A DNA stretch of 64,000 nt from Actinomadura rudentiformis (GTDB lineage: Bacteria; Actinomycetota; Actinomycetes; Streptosporangiales; Streptosporangiaceae): NCBI RefSeq assembly GCF_008923185.1, contig NZ_WBMT01000018.1, forward strand, positions 1 through 64,000. The letters run 5' to 3'. Of the stretch, positions 1 to 7,941 are shown piece by piece. Each line of letters begins with the position of its first letter. Position 1 is the first letter of the stretch. Under the pieces are notes generated by a model. The model had not been told where the DNA came from. It worked only from the letters and a program-made list of their open reading frames with translations, and made no database searches. The translations under genes and the position numbers were made by a program.

Positions 1-442
1 TTGCCGGGGTTCGTGCGGTGCCGAACCAGTGGTTGAGGGCGTGGGTGAGGTGGTGGTGGGTTTGTGGGGTGGTCCAGGCGATGTAGCCGTCGGGGCGGAT
101 GAGGGTGGCGTCGGGTGTGGGGTGTTGGTGGGGGTGCCAGGTGGCGGTGATGGTGTTGATTCGGTCGGTCCAGTTTTGGGCGTGTTCGTTGAGGTGGTGT
201 GTTTCGGGCGTGGTGGTGATGAGGAGGCCTCGGGCGGTGTGGAGGAGGTCGGCGATTCTGGTGTGGGTGCCGTTGGGGAGGGTGAGTCGGTGGTTGGGTG
301 GGATGCGTTTGCCGAGGTGGGGGTGGTCGCCGGGGCCCATGTCGTAGCGGATGCCCAGTCCGCTGAGCATTCCGGCCAGATGGCCTGCGGCGTCCTTGTG
401 GGAGACCAGTTCGCCGATCAGGTCGCGGACAGGGTCCATCTC
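1..442. repeat. Direct repeat copy 1 (3' part of monooxygenase gene)
   Basis: Matches 1526-1967 at a constant offset of 1525 bases with a single mismatch (422 against 1947). It codes for the C-terminal domain of the first monooxygenase. A second identical block follows at 488-595 (matching 2013-2120). The plus strand is strikingly G/T-rich because the sense strand uses runs of CAC, ACC and CCC codons. Confidence 0.95.
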
Positions 443-1471
443 CTCGCCGGTGAGGCGCAGCTCGATCGCGGCGCGGGCGTTGCGCGCCAGCTGCCGTCCG
501 ATGGGGTGGCGTTCGGCGTGGTAGGTGTCGAGCAGGCCGTCGGGCGCCCAGCCGTTGATGGTCGCGGCGAGCTTCCAGCCGAGGTTCACCGCGTCTTGCA
601 CGCCCACACTCAGCCCCTGAGCCATGGCGGGGGGCTGCACGTGCGCGGCGTCGCCGGCGAGGAACACCCGGCCGCGCCGGTATTCGGCGGCCACCCTGGA
701 GGCATCGGTGAAGCAGCTCAGCCAGCGGCACCGGGCGTGGTGGATGGATTCGCCGGTGAGCCGCTGCCACGCGTCCGCGAGCTCGGTATAGCTGAGCGAG
801 TCCCGGTCCCGCGGCGCCATGCCTTTCTCGTGCACGACCACCCTGGTGACGCCGTTCTCCAGGTCCATCGACAGGACCATGCTGCCGCCCGGCAGGTCCT
901 CGGGGGTGAGCCGGCGGCGCGTTTCGATCCCGGTCACGTCGGCCGTGTAGAAACCCCGCCTGGGCGCCGAGCCTGTGAAATCGATGCCGGCCAGCTTGCG
1001 GACGGCACTGCGTCCCCCGTCGCAGCCGGCCAGGTACTCGGCGGTGTCCTCACCGGGGCCCTCCGGCCCGTCGAAGGTGACCGTGACGCCGTCCGGGGTC
1101 TCGCGAAAGCCGGTCACCTCGTGACCGCGCCGCACCGGCACCCCGAGCTCGCCCACCCAGCCTTCCAGCATCCGCTCGGTGCGGAACTGGGAGACTCCCC
1201 GGACACCGGAATGGTCTTCCTCGGCCTGGGTGAGGTCGATCCGCACACCGCCGAGATGGCTGTCGGCGGGTTCCACCTCGCCGAGCCTGCCCAGCAGCCC
1301 TCGCTGATCGAAGCACTCGGCCGTGCGCCGGGTGAAGCTGGCGCCGCGCGACTCCCGGGGCGGGACGGGCAGCTTGTCGTAGACCACCACGTCCACGCCG
1401 CCCAGGCGTAGCTCACCGGCCAGCATCAGCCCGACCGGACCCGCGCCGACCACTATCACGTCCGTTGTCAT
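1..1471 (-). CDS. FAD-dependent aromatic hydroxylase, C-terminus cut by window edge
   Basis: Class A flavoprotein monooxygenase of the type II polyketide tailoring family (PgaE/JadH/RdmE type), expected to hydroxylate an aromatic polyketide using NAD(P)H and oxygen. The N-terminus reads MTTDVIVVGAGPVGLMLAGE, a Rossmann GxGxxG FAD site. A CDGGRSAVRKLAG DG motif and a VFLAGDAAH GD motif follow. 490 codons are visible; the neighbouring paralogue suggests only about seven residues and the stop lie beyond base 1. It is the second gene of a leftward pair, 31 bases after the stop of 1503-3002. Its last 147 codons are nearly identical in DNA to the paralogue while the N-terminal two thirds have diverged, which suggests gene conversion. 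Substrate position unknown. Confidence 0.9.
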   Translation of the reverse strand, partial: MTTDVIVVGAGPVGLMLAGELRLGGVDVVVYDKLPVPPRESRGASFTRRTAECFDQRGLLGRLGEVEPADSHLGGVRIDLTQAEEDHSGVRGVSQFRTERMLEGWVGELGVPVRRGHEVTGFRETPDGVTVTFDGPEGPGEDTAEYLAGCDGGRSAVRKLAGIDFTGSAPRRGFYTADVTGIETRRRLTPEDLPGGSMVLSMDLENGVTRVVVHEKGMAPRDRDSLSYTELADAWQRLTGESIHHARCRWLSCFTDASRVAAEYRRGRVFLAGDAAHVQPPAMAQGLSVGVQDAVNLGWKLAATINGWAPDGLLDTYHAERHPIGRQLARNARAAIELRLTGEEMDPVRDLIGELVSHKDAAGHLAGMLSGLGIRYDMGPGDHPHLGKRIPPNHRLTLPNGTHTRIADLLHTARGLLITTTPETHHLNEHAQNWTDRINTITATWHPHQHPTPDATLIRPDGYIAWTTPQTHHHLTHALNHWFGTARTPA

Positions 1472-1502
1472 GCCTGCGCTCCTGTTCGGTCGATTCGGCC
1501 GG

Positions 1503-3002
1503 TCAGCGGCCGGCGGGCTGGGCGGTTGCCGGGGTTCGTGCGGTGCCGAACCAGTGGTTGAGGGCGTGGGTGAGGTGGTGGTGGGTTTGTGGGGTGGTCC
1601 AGGCGATGTAGCCGTCGGGGCGGATGAGGGTGGCGTCGGGTGTGGGGTGTTGGTGGGGGTGCCAGGTGGCGGTGATGGTGTTGATTCGGTCGGTCCAGTT
1701 TTGGGCGTGTTCGTTGAGGTGGTGTGTTTCGGGCGTGGTGGTGATGAGGAGGCCTCGGGCGGTGTGGAGGAGGTCGGCGATTCTGGTGTGGGTGCCGTTG
1801 GGGAGGGTGAGTCGGTGGTTGGGTGGGATGCGTTTGCCGAGGTGGGGGTGGTCGCCGGGGCCCATGTCGTAGCGGATGCCCAGTCCGCTGAGCATTCCGG
1901 CCAGATGGCCTGCGGCGTCCTTGTGGGAGACCAGTTCGCCGATCAGTTCGCGGACAGGGTCCATCTCAGCGTCGCCGAGGTAGAGCATGGACGCCGCCTG
2001 CACGTTGCTCATCAGCTGCCGTCCGATGGGGTGGCGTTCGGCGTGGTAGGTGTCGAGCAGGCCGTCGGGCGCCCAGCCGTTGATGGTCGCGGCGAGCTTC
2101 CAGCCGAGGTTCACCGCGTCCAGCAGGCCCGCGCTGAGTCCCCATGCGGCCAGCGGCGGTATCGGGTGCGCGGCGTCACCGGCCAGGAACACCCGACCGC
2201 GCCGGTACTCCTCAGCCAGCCCGGCCGCGTTGCCGCACGCCCACAACCACAGCGGTTGCGCGTGGTGGACGGACTCCCCGGTGAGCCGCTGCCACGCGCC
2301 GGCGACCTGCTCGAACGTCAGCGCGCCGGGATCTGGGTGAGCGGGCAGGCTCTTGTCGTGGATGACGATGCGGTAGCGGCCTTCGCCCTGGGGGGTGCAG
2401 AGCACCATGTTCCCGCCGGGAAGGCGTTCGCCGATGGGACGGGGCCGTAGCTTCACCCCAGTGATCTCCGCGGTGTACATGCCTCGCGTGGATTCCCAGC
2501 CGGGAGCGCGAATGCCGGCCAGCTCACGGACGGTGCTCTGCGGGCCGTCGCAGCCGACCAGGTATCCGGTGCGCTCCTCGCCGCGGCCCTCCGGCCCGTC
2601 GAAGGCCACCGTGACGCCGTCCAGCGTCTCGTGGAAGCCGGTCACCTGGTGGCCGCGCCGCACCGGCACCCCGAGCTCGGCCAGCCAGTCTCCGAGCATC
2701 TTCTCGGTCCTTGCCTGCGAGAGGCCCAGCACACCGCTGTGATCCTCGTCCAGCAGGTCGAGGTCGAAGCGGACGCCGCCGAAGTGTCCCATCCGGCCCC
2801 ACATGAAGTCGCCCAGCCGGGGAAGCAGCCCACGCTGGTCCAGAGACTCGGCCGCCCGCCTGTTGAAGCCGAGGGCGCGCGATTCCCCAGTGGGGGCGGC
2901 CAGCCTGTCCAGGACGGTGACCTCCACCCCGCCCAGGCGCAATTCACCGGCCAACATCAAACCGACGGGTCCTGCGCCGACGACCACCACGTCACTATTC
3001 AT
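1503..3002 (-). CDS. FAD-dependent aromatic hydroxylase
   Basis: 499-residue class A flavin monooxygenase, normal family length. It has an N-terminal VVGAGPVGLMLAGELRLGG dinucleotide fold, a GCDGPQSTVRELAG DG motif near residue 155 and a VFLAGDAAHPIPP GD motif near 270, then a His/Thr-rich C-terminal domain. Expected to oxygenate an aromatic polyketide intermediate. It begins a leftward operon that continues into the paralogue at 1-1471. A StrR-type box lies about 105 bases upstream. In place of the usual DAAHxxxPxxGQG segment it reads AAWGLSAG, so the substrate pocket may differ from its relatives. Exact reaction not deducible. Confidence 0.92.
   Translation of the reverse strand: MNSDVVVVGAGPVGLMLAGELRLGGVEVTVLDRLAAPTGESRALGFNRRAAESLDQRGLLPRLGDFMWGRMGHFGGVRFDLDLLDEDHSGVLGLSQARTEKMLGDWLAELGVPVRRGHQVTGFHETLDGVTVAFDGPEGRGEERTGYLVGCDGPQSTVRELAGIRAPGWESTRGMYTAEITGVKLRPRPIGERLPGGNMVLCTPQGEGRYRIVIHDKSLPAHPDPGALTFEQVAGAWQRLTGESVHHAQPLWLWACGNAAGLAEEYRRGRVFLAGDAAHPIPPLAAWGLSAGLLDAVNLGWKLAATINGWAPDGLLDTYHAERHPIGRQLMSNVQAASMLYLGDAEMDPVRELIGELVSHKDAAGHLAGMLSGLGIRYDMGPGDHPHLGKRIPPNHRLTLPNGTHTRIADLLHTARGLLITTTPETHHLNEHAQNWTDRINTITATWHPHQHPTPDATLIRPDGYIAWTTPQTHHHLTHALNHWFGTARTPATAQPAGR
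1526..1967. repeat. Direct repeat copy 2 (3' part of monooxygenase gene)
   Basis: Partner of the repeat at 1-442 with 441 of 442 bases identical. It codes for the C-terminal part of the second monooxygenase. The flanking coding sequence is clearly diverged, so the repeat is better explained by recent gene conversion or domain replacement than by whole-gene duplication. Confidence 0.95.
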
Positions 3003-3107
3003 CCTCTGGACCTTTCAGGAGCTGCGCCATGCGAATTGCATCGTCAAGCTACGCTCCCTCGTGTTCAGCTTCAATATGATGAATTGTGTGCTTCGTGAGT
3101 GACCGCT

Positions 3108-3136
3108 GATCGGCGGCAGGTTTCGCGCAGTTGAAC
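3108..3136. promoter_or_regulatory. StrR/NovG-type operator, one strong and one weak half
   Basis: GATCGGCGG-N11-CAGTTGAAC. The right half matches the NovG consensus CRGTYGAAC perfectly, the left half matches GTTCRACTG at 6 of 9 positions, and the 11-base spacing is correct. It lies between the leftward monooxygenase pair and the rightward SDR/aminotransferase operon. Confidence 0.6.
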
Positions 3137-3217
3137 GCCCTGGGGATTTATGGTGCGAGGTGAAACAATGGCTCATTGGTCTGTTATCCCTCGCGTGCAG
3201 GAAAGGGGCCTCCCGAC

Positions 3218-3946
3218 GTGCCGGTGGAGAAGATCGCGCTGATCACGGGCGCCAACAAAGGCATTGGATTCGAGATAGCCCGGCAGTTGGGCGAACAGGG
3301 GAGCGTGGTGCTCGTCGGCGCCCGGGACGAGGTGCGCGGCAAGACCGCGGCCGACACGCTGGCGGGCCTGGGCATCGCCGCGGTGCCGGTGCGAATCGAC
3401 GTGACGGATCCGGCCTCGGTCGCCGACGCCGCGGTCCAGATCGAGCAGCGCTACGGCCGTCTGGACATCCTGGTGAACAACGCGGGCATCGCCGGCGGCT
3501 TCACCGGGGCGCCCAGCGAGGCGACCGCCGCCGACCTGCGGGAGGTGTACGAGACCAACGTCTTCGGCGTGGTGTCCGTCACCAGCGCGATGCTGCCGCT
3601 GCTGCGCCGCTCGGTCGCCGGACGGATCGTCAACATGTCCAGCCACGTGGGGTCGCTGACCTTGAACTCCGATCCGCGTTCCCCGTTCGCGAATCTCAAC
3701 ATGATCGCCTACCAGTCCTCGAAGACGGCGTTGAACGCCGTCACCATCGCCTACGCCAAGGAGTTGCGGGGGACGCCGATCAAGGTGAACGCGGCCAACC
3801 CCGGATCGGTGGCCACCGACATCAACCACCACCGTGGTCAACGCACTCCTGCGGAGGGCGCCGTGATCGCGGTCCGGCTGGCCCTGCTGGACGATGCCGG
3901 GCCGTCGGGGGCGTATCTGTCCGAGGACGGGGACGTTCCGTGGTAG
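3218..3946 (+). CDS. Short-chain dehydrogenase/reductase
   Basis: 242-residue classical SDR. It has the TGANKGIG cofactor loop (TGxxxGxG), LVNNAGIAGG (NNAG motif), a catalytic Ser in VNMSSHVGS and a YxxxK motif in MIAYQSSKTALNA. The GTG at 3218 is chosen because GGAAAGGGG sits about ten bases upstream; a longer reading would lack the family-typical start. First gene of a rightward operon with the aminotransferase at 3963. Similar carbonyl-reductase-like SDRs in aromatic polyketide clusters reduce ketones or quinones, so it may act on the polyketide rather than the sugar. Substrate unknown. Confidence 0.85.
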   Translation: MPVEKIALITGANKGIGFEIARQLGEQGSVVLVGARDEVRGKTAADTLAGLGIAAVPVRIDVTDPASVADAAVQIEQRYGRLDILVNNAGIAGGFTGAPSEATAADLREVYETNVFGVVSVTSAMLPLLRRSVAGRIVNMSSHVGSLTLNSDPRSPFANLNMIAYQSSKTALNAVTIAYAKELRGTPIKVNAANPGSVATDINHHRGQRTPAEGAVIAVRLALLDDAGPSGAYLSEDGDVPW

Positions 3947-3962
3947 CGAATGGAGCTCCGGC

Positions 3963-5219
3963 GTGAAGCAGAAAATCGACGACCTCGCCGTTTTCGGCGG
4001 GCCCGTGACATTCGGACAGCCGCTCTGCGTGGGCCGGCCGAGCACAGGTGACCGGTCCCGTTTCTTCGAGCGGCTGAACCAGGCGCTGGACGACAGGTGG
4101 CTCACCAACGGCGCGTTGGTCCGGGAGTTCGAGGAACGTGTGGCGGAACTGGCCCAGGTGCGCAATTGCGTGGCCACCTGCAACGCGACTGTGGCCCTAC
4201 AGCTGCTCTATATGGCCACGGAATTGTCCGGCGAAGTCATCATGCCTTCGATGACCTATGTGGCCACGGTGCACGCCGCCCGGATGCTGGGGCTCACGCC
4301 GGTGTTCTGCGACATCGATCCCGCGACCGGATGCCTCGACCCACGGGAGGCGGAGGCCGCGGTGACCTCCCGAACCTCCGGCGTGGTCGGCGTTCACCTG
4401 TGGGGGCGGCCCAGTGCCATCGACGAGCTGGAGAAGACGGGGGCCAGGCACGGCCTGCGGGTGGTCTTCGACGCGGCGCACGCGCTGGGCTGCGCCTACC
4501 GGGGCCGGCGCATCGGCGGCTTCGGGGCCGCGGAGGTGTTCAGCTTTCACGCGACGAAGGTGGTGAACAGCTTCGAGGGCGGCGCCATCGTCACCGACGA
4601 CGACGGCCTCGCGCAGCACCTTCGATCGCTGCGCACCTTCGGATCCGGACCCGGCGCCCGCATCGAGCGCGTCGGCACCAACGCCAAGATGAACGAGGCC
4701 GCCGCGGCGATGGGGCTGACCTCCCTTGAGGCGTTCGACGAGACCGTACGGCACAACCGCGCGAACCACGCCCTCTACCGCTCCGAGCTGTCCGGGCTGG
4801 AGGGTGTCTCGGTCGTCCCCTTCGACGAGGACGAGAGCCCCAACTACCAGTACGTCGTGGTCACGATCGACGAAGCGGGCACCGGTGTCCACCGGGACCT
4901 GCTGATGCAGGTGCTCGAAGCGGAGAACGTCGTCGCGCAACGCTATTTCTCACCCGCCTGCCACCAGCTGGAGCCGTACCGCTCGGAGCGTCCCGTCGAG
5001 CTGCCGCGCACCGAGCGCCTGGCGGAGCAGGTGCTCGTCCTGCCGACCGGGCCCGCTGTCTCCGGTGAGGACGTCCGCCGAATCTGCGAGATCGTGCGGT
5101 GCGCTCTCACCTCGGGCCGGCAGGTGACCGACCGGCTCCGGCATAGGGGAGATCTTGTGTCCTCGTTCGCCGGTCCGCCTTGGCCCGCACCTGGTCGACC
5201 AGTGCGGCCTGGCGTGTGA
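3963..5219 (+). CDS. DegT/DnrJ/EryC1-family NDP-sugar aminotransferase, DesI-like
   Basis: 418-residue PLP-dependent sugar aminotransferase. The PLP lysine is in the FSFHATKVVNSFEGG segment, with DAAHALGC upstream and GTNAKMNEAAAAMGL downstream. The opening LAVFGGPVTFGQPLCVGRP and the WLTNGALVREFEERVAEL region resemble DesI, the C-4 aminotransferase acting on dTDP-4-keto-6-deoxyglucose, which suggests a 4-aminosugar. The GTG start at 3963 follows a GGAG and avoids overlap with the SDR. The C-terminus runs 113 bases into the convergent gene at 5107-6138. Family certain; C-4 specificity is inference from remembered similarity. Confidence 0.9.
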   Translation: MKQKIDDLAVFGGPVTFGQPLCVGRPSTGDRSRFFERLNQALDDRWLTNGALVREFEERVAELAQVRNCVATCNATVALQLLYMATELSGEVIMPSMTYVATVHAARMLGLTPVFCDIDPATGCLDPREAEAAVTSRTSGVVGVHLWGRPSAIDELEKTGARHGLRVVFDAAHALGCAYRGRRIGGFGAAEVFSFHATKVVNSFEGGAIVTDDDGLAQHLRSLRTFGSGPGARIERVGTNAKMNEAAAAMGLTSLEAFDETVRHNRANHALYRSELSGLEGVSVVPFDEDESPNYQYVVVTIDEAGTGVHRDLLMQVLEAENVVAQRYFSPACHQLEPYRSERPVELPRTERLAEQVLVLPTGPAVSGEDVRRICEIVRCALTSGRQVTDRLRHRGDLVSSFAGPPWPAPGRPVRPGV

Positions 5220-6138
5220 TCGCGTCGGCGTGGGGGCCGTAGTCCGCGTCCTGGAGGATCGACCGGGCGAAGGCTTCGGTGATGTTCCTGAACTGGTGGT
5301 CGGGGGGAAGGGAGAGCTCCTCGGTCTGGCCCGAGGACTCGATGCGGATCACCGGAGCCGAGGTCGGGGGCGGGGTGAACGCCCGGTCCAGAGTGAGCCG
5401 GGCCCGATCGCCCCAGAGCGAGTAGCAGGACCGGTAGGCGTGCTCGAAGCCGAAGGACAGCTCGGCAGTGACGCCTGAAGGCGTGCACAGCAGCGCGTGG
5501 CCGGCCACGTCGATGCCGTGCGCCGGGTGCAGGCGCAGCACCGAGCCGACGACCTCAAGGCCGCTGCCGAGGAAATGGGAGGCGGCGCGGATCGGGTAGA
5601 CCCCCACGTCCAGCAGGGCGCCACCGCCCAGCTCGGGCCGGTAACGGATGTCGGCCGCATCCCGTGGGGGGATGCCGAAGCGTGCGGTGAACACGCGGAG
5701 CTCACCGATCCGGCCGTCCGCGACGAGGCCGCTGACCCTTCTGTGCTGGCTGTGGTGGAGGAACATGAAGTTCTCCATCAGCCACAGCCCGGCCTTCCTT
5801 GCCTGGTTCACCAGGGCGAGAGCGGTGGCGTGGTCGCAGGTGAGAGGCTTCTCCGCGAGCACGTGCTTTCCCGCGGCCAGCGCTCGGCCGGCCCAGTGCG
5901 CGTGAAGGCCGGCCGGCAGCGGGATGTACACCGCGTCGATGTCCGCCCGTCCGAGCAGGTCGTCGTACCCGTCGGCCGCGGCGCAGCCGAATTGCCGGGC
6001 GACGTCGCGCGCCTTGGCGGGATCGCGGCTTGCGACGGCGTTCAGCTCTATGTTCCCGGCCTCTTTCATGGCCGGCATGACCTTGCGGAGCGCGATGCTC
6101 GCGCACCCGAGGACTCCCATCCGGATCACGGATCGCAT
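5107..6138 (-). CDS. Gfo/Idh/MocA-family NDP-hexose 3-ketoreductase
   Basis: 343-residue oxidoreductase with an N-terminal MGVLGCASIA Rossmann loop, the AEKPLT catalytic-lysine motif near residue 97 and a C-terminal alpha/beta domain including GGGALLDVGVYPI. In deoxysugar pathways such enzymes reduce the 3-keto intermediate produced by a 2,3-dehydratase, giving 2,6-dideoxyhexoses. The 2,3-dehydratase is at 9361, so both halves of C-2 deoxygenation are present. It is transcribed convergently with, and overlaps, the aminotransferase; no hairpin separates them. An O-methyltransferase gene lies immediately upstream on the same strand. Confidence 0.9.
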   Translation of the reverse strand: MRSVIRMGVLGCASIALRKVMPAMKEAGNIELNAVASRDPAKARDVARQFGCAAADGYDDLLGRADIDAVYIPLPAGLHAHWAGRALAAGKHVLAEKPLTCDHATALALVNQARKAGLWLMENFMFLHHSQHRRVSGLVADGRIGELRVFTARFGIPPRDAADIRYRPELGGGALLDVGVYPIRAASHFLGSGLEVVGSVLRLHPAHGIDVAGHALLCTPSGVTAELSFGFEHAYRSCYSLWGDRARLTLDRAFTPPPTSAPVIRIESSGQTEELSLPPDHQFRNITEAFARSILQDADYGPHADAITRQAALVDQVRAKADRRTRTQDLPYAGAGRSPAGPR

Positions 6139-6189
6139 GCGGTCGCCGCCTCCAGGTCGTCCGGTCGTGGAGCCTGACTCCTCTACGGG

Positions 6190-7173
6190 TCAGGCCGGAC
6201 GGCATTCGACGATGAAGCGGCCGGACGGCGCGTTGCCGGACGCCGCCACCCTCAGACCCGCCTTCGCCGCCAGGGCGCCGAACTGGTCGAGGTTCCGCGT
6301 CCTGCCACCGGTCAGAATCATCACCATCAGACCGCCCCTGGCGGGCGTGTGCCCGGGGGAGACGCCGCCGTCCACGACGACGCGGCCGTGCGGAGCGGCG
6401 GCTTCGGCGCACCGGGCCAGCAGCGTGGTCGCCGGCTCGTCGGGCCAGTCCAGGAGCAGGCGCGTGAGCAGGTAGACGTCGGCTCCGGCGGGGAGCGGAT
6501 CGAAGAAGCTCTGCCCGCTGACGGCGACCCGGTCGGCCACCCCCGCGGACGTGAAGACCTCGTCCGACCGGGCCACCGTGCGGGGAAGGTCCACGAGCGT
6601 GCCGCGAACGTGGGGATGGGCACGCAGGGTCTCGGCCAGCAGCGCACCGGTCCCACCACCGACGTCGACGACGTGGTGGACGTTCTCCCAGTCGTCGTCG
6701 ACCAGCGCGGCCGGATCCGGAACGCTGCGGCCGCCGTCTTTCATCTGCGCGTCGTAGCTGGCTGAGAGGCCGGGATTGGCGTCCAGGTCCTCCCAGTAGG
6801 GGAGTCCGAAGACCTTCTCGTAGCTGGGGCGGCCCGTGCGGACGGCGGCGAGCAGGCCGCTCCACGCACCGGCGATCCTGCCGCCCCAGCCGTCGAGATG
6901 GAGATTGCCGCGCAACGGGCCCGGCTCCACGAGGACACGGGCCGCCTCGTTGAGTGCGAACTCCCCGTCGGCGGGTTCCTCGAAGACGCCCTTGTCCACC
7001 AGGTGACGCAGGACCCTGGCCAGCGAGTCGGCATCGCAGTCCGCCGCCCGGGCCAGTTCGTCGATCTTCGTGACCCCGCGTGCCATGTGCTCGGCGACGC
7101 CGAGGGTCACCGCGACACGTATGCACCAGGGGGTCGCCAAGTCGCTCAGCGTCCAGAGATCCACCTTGTCCAT
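6190..7173 (-). CDS. O-methyltransferase of the DnrK/acetylserotonin family
   Basis: 327-residue SAM-dependent methyltransferase with an N-terminal winged-helix dimerisation region and the SAM loop VVDVGGGTGALLAETL, which is canonical here. The segment LLTRLLLDWPDEPATTLLARC corresponds to the family's catalytic His-Asp region, but the usual His is replaced (LLLDW where relatives have VLHDW), so catalysis may differ. The start at 7173 follows GGAG; an upstream extension would collide with the neighbouring VOC gene. Possible roles are methylation of a polyketide phenol or a sugar hydroxyl. Same strand as the ketoreductase and VOC genes. Confidence 0.85.
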   Translation of the reverse strand: MDKVDLWTLSDLATPWCIRVAVTLGVAEHMARGVTKIDELARAADCDADSLARVLRHLVDKGVFEEPADGEFALNEAARVLVEPGPLRGNLHLDGWGGRIAGAWSGLLAAVRTGRPSYEKVFGLPYWEDLDANPGLSASYDAQMKDGGRSVPDPAALVDDDWENVHHVVDVGGGTGALLAETLRAHPHVRGTLVDLPRTVARSDEVFTSAGVADRVAVSGQSFFDPLPAGADVYLLTRLLLDWPDEPATTLLARCAEAAAPHGRVVVDGGVSPGHTPARGGLMVMILTGGRTRNLDQFGALAAKAGLRVAASGNAPSGRFIVECRPA

Positions 7174-7250
7174 GGCTCCATTGTGCTGAGCCGCCTGGCC
7201 CGGGGGCATCTTCGAAAGTGCCGTGCTGGTGTGGATTCTCGTCGGACGGC

Positions 7251-7859
7251 CTACGTGGAAGCCACCCACTGATAGCCGTCCGGGTCGGTGAAGGGCCCGG
7301 CATCGCTGCCGATGAGGAGCCGGTGCGATCCGGTGCCCCCGGGGTCGACGCCGGCGACCTTGGCGAGGGCCTTGCGCTTGTAGAGGGACAGCTTGATGGG
7401 GCTCGACGGAGACGCGAACTCGACGTACTTGCCGTAGCTCTTTGCCACCTCGAAACCGTGCTCGGTGTAGAACTTCTTGCTCGCGCCGACGTCCTCGGCT
7501 CCCAGCTGGAGAACGACCTCGTCGATCTCCCGGCTGGCCGGGCCGGAGTCCTTCTTGGAGGAGGACGCGACCGTCCAGACGGTCCCGTCCGGGGCCTGGA
7601 AGACGCCGCCGTAGCCCCAGAGCGACTTCTTGGCCGGCTGCAGGGACGTGGCGCCGGCCGCGAGGGCGGCGTCGATGACGGCGTTGGCGTTGGCGGGCTG
7701 GGACACGATGAGCGACATCGTGAATCCGCGGAAGCCGCTCGTCGGTGCGTCCGAAGACTCAAGGCGCACCAGGGTGCCCATATCGAGGGCGGTTGTGTAG
7801 AAGTGCTTGGCGGCCGTGGCGTCGGCCACCTCAAGTGTGACGAATTCGACGGAAGCCAT
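7251..7859 (-). CDS. Two-domain VOC (glyoxalase/bleomycin-resistance fold) protein
   Basis: 202 residues forming two tandem beta-alpha-beta-beta-beta units (about 1-105 and 110-202). The second ends with the typical DPDGYQW; the first has APDGTVW. The chosen start MASVEFVTLEVAD fits the fold. VOC proteins bind metals or sequester aromatic drugs. In a cluster for a reactive quinone or diazo compound a self-resistance or binding role is plausible but unproven. It sits between the glycosyltransferase and methyltransferase genes in the leftward operon downstream of the box at 9207. Confidence 0.8.
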   Translation of the reverse strand: MASVEFVTLEVADATAAKHFYTTALDMGTLVRLESSDAPTSGFRGFTMSLIVSQPANANAVIDAALAAGATSLQPAKKSLWGYGGVFQAPDGTVWTVASSSKKDSGPASREIDEVVLQLGAEDVGASKKFYTEHGFEVAKSYGKYVEFASPSSPIKLSLYKRKALAKVAGVDPGGTGSHRLLIGSDAGPFTDPDGYQWVAST

Positions 7860-7941
7860 GATGGTCACGTTAGGCGCGGCGTGGTGCCCGCGCTTCTCCA
7901 TTCCTGATCGATGCGGTCATTTTCGCTACGCACAATGCCAT

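Noticed and set aside
1-442. Repeated G/T-rich stretch resembling low-complexity or CRISPR-like DNA
   Set aside because: It is coding sequence of two paralogous genes; there is no regular repeat-spacer structure.
29-1411. Long plus-strand open frame rich in Gly and Val
   Set aside because: It is the antisense of the flavin monooxygenase; the minus strand has intact FAD motifs and the plus frame has no family features.
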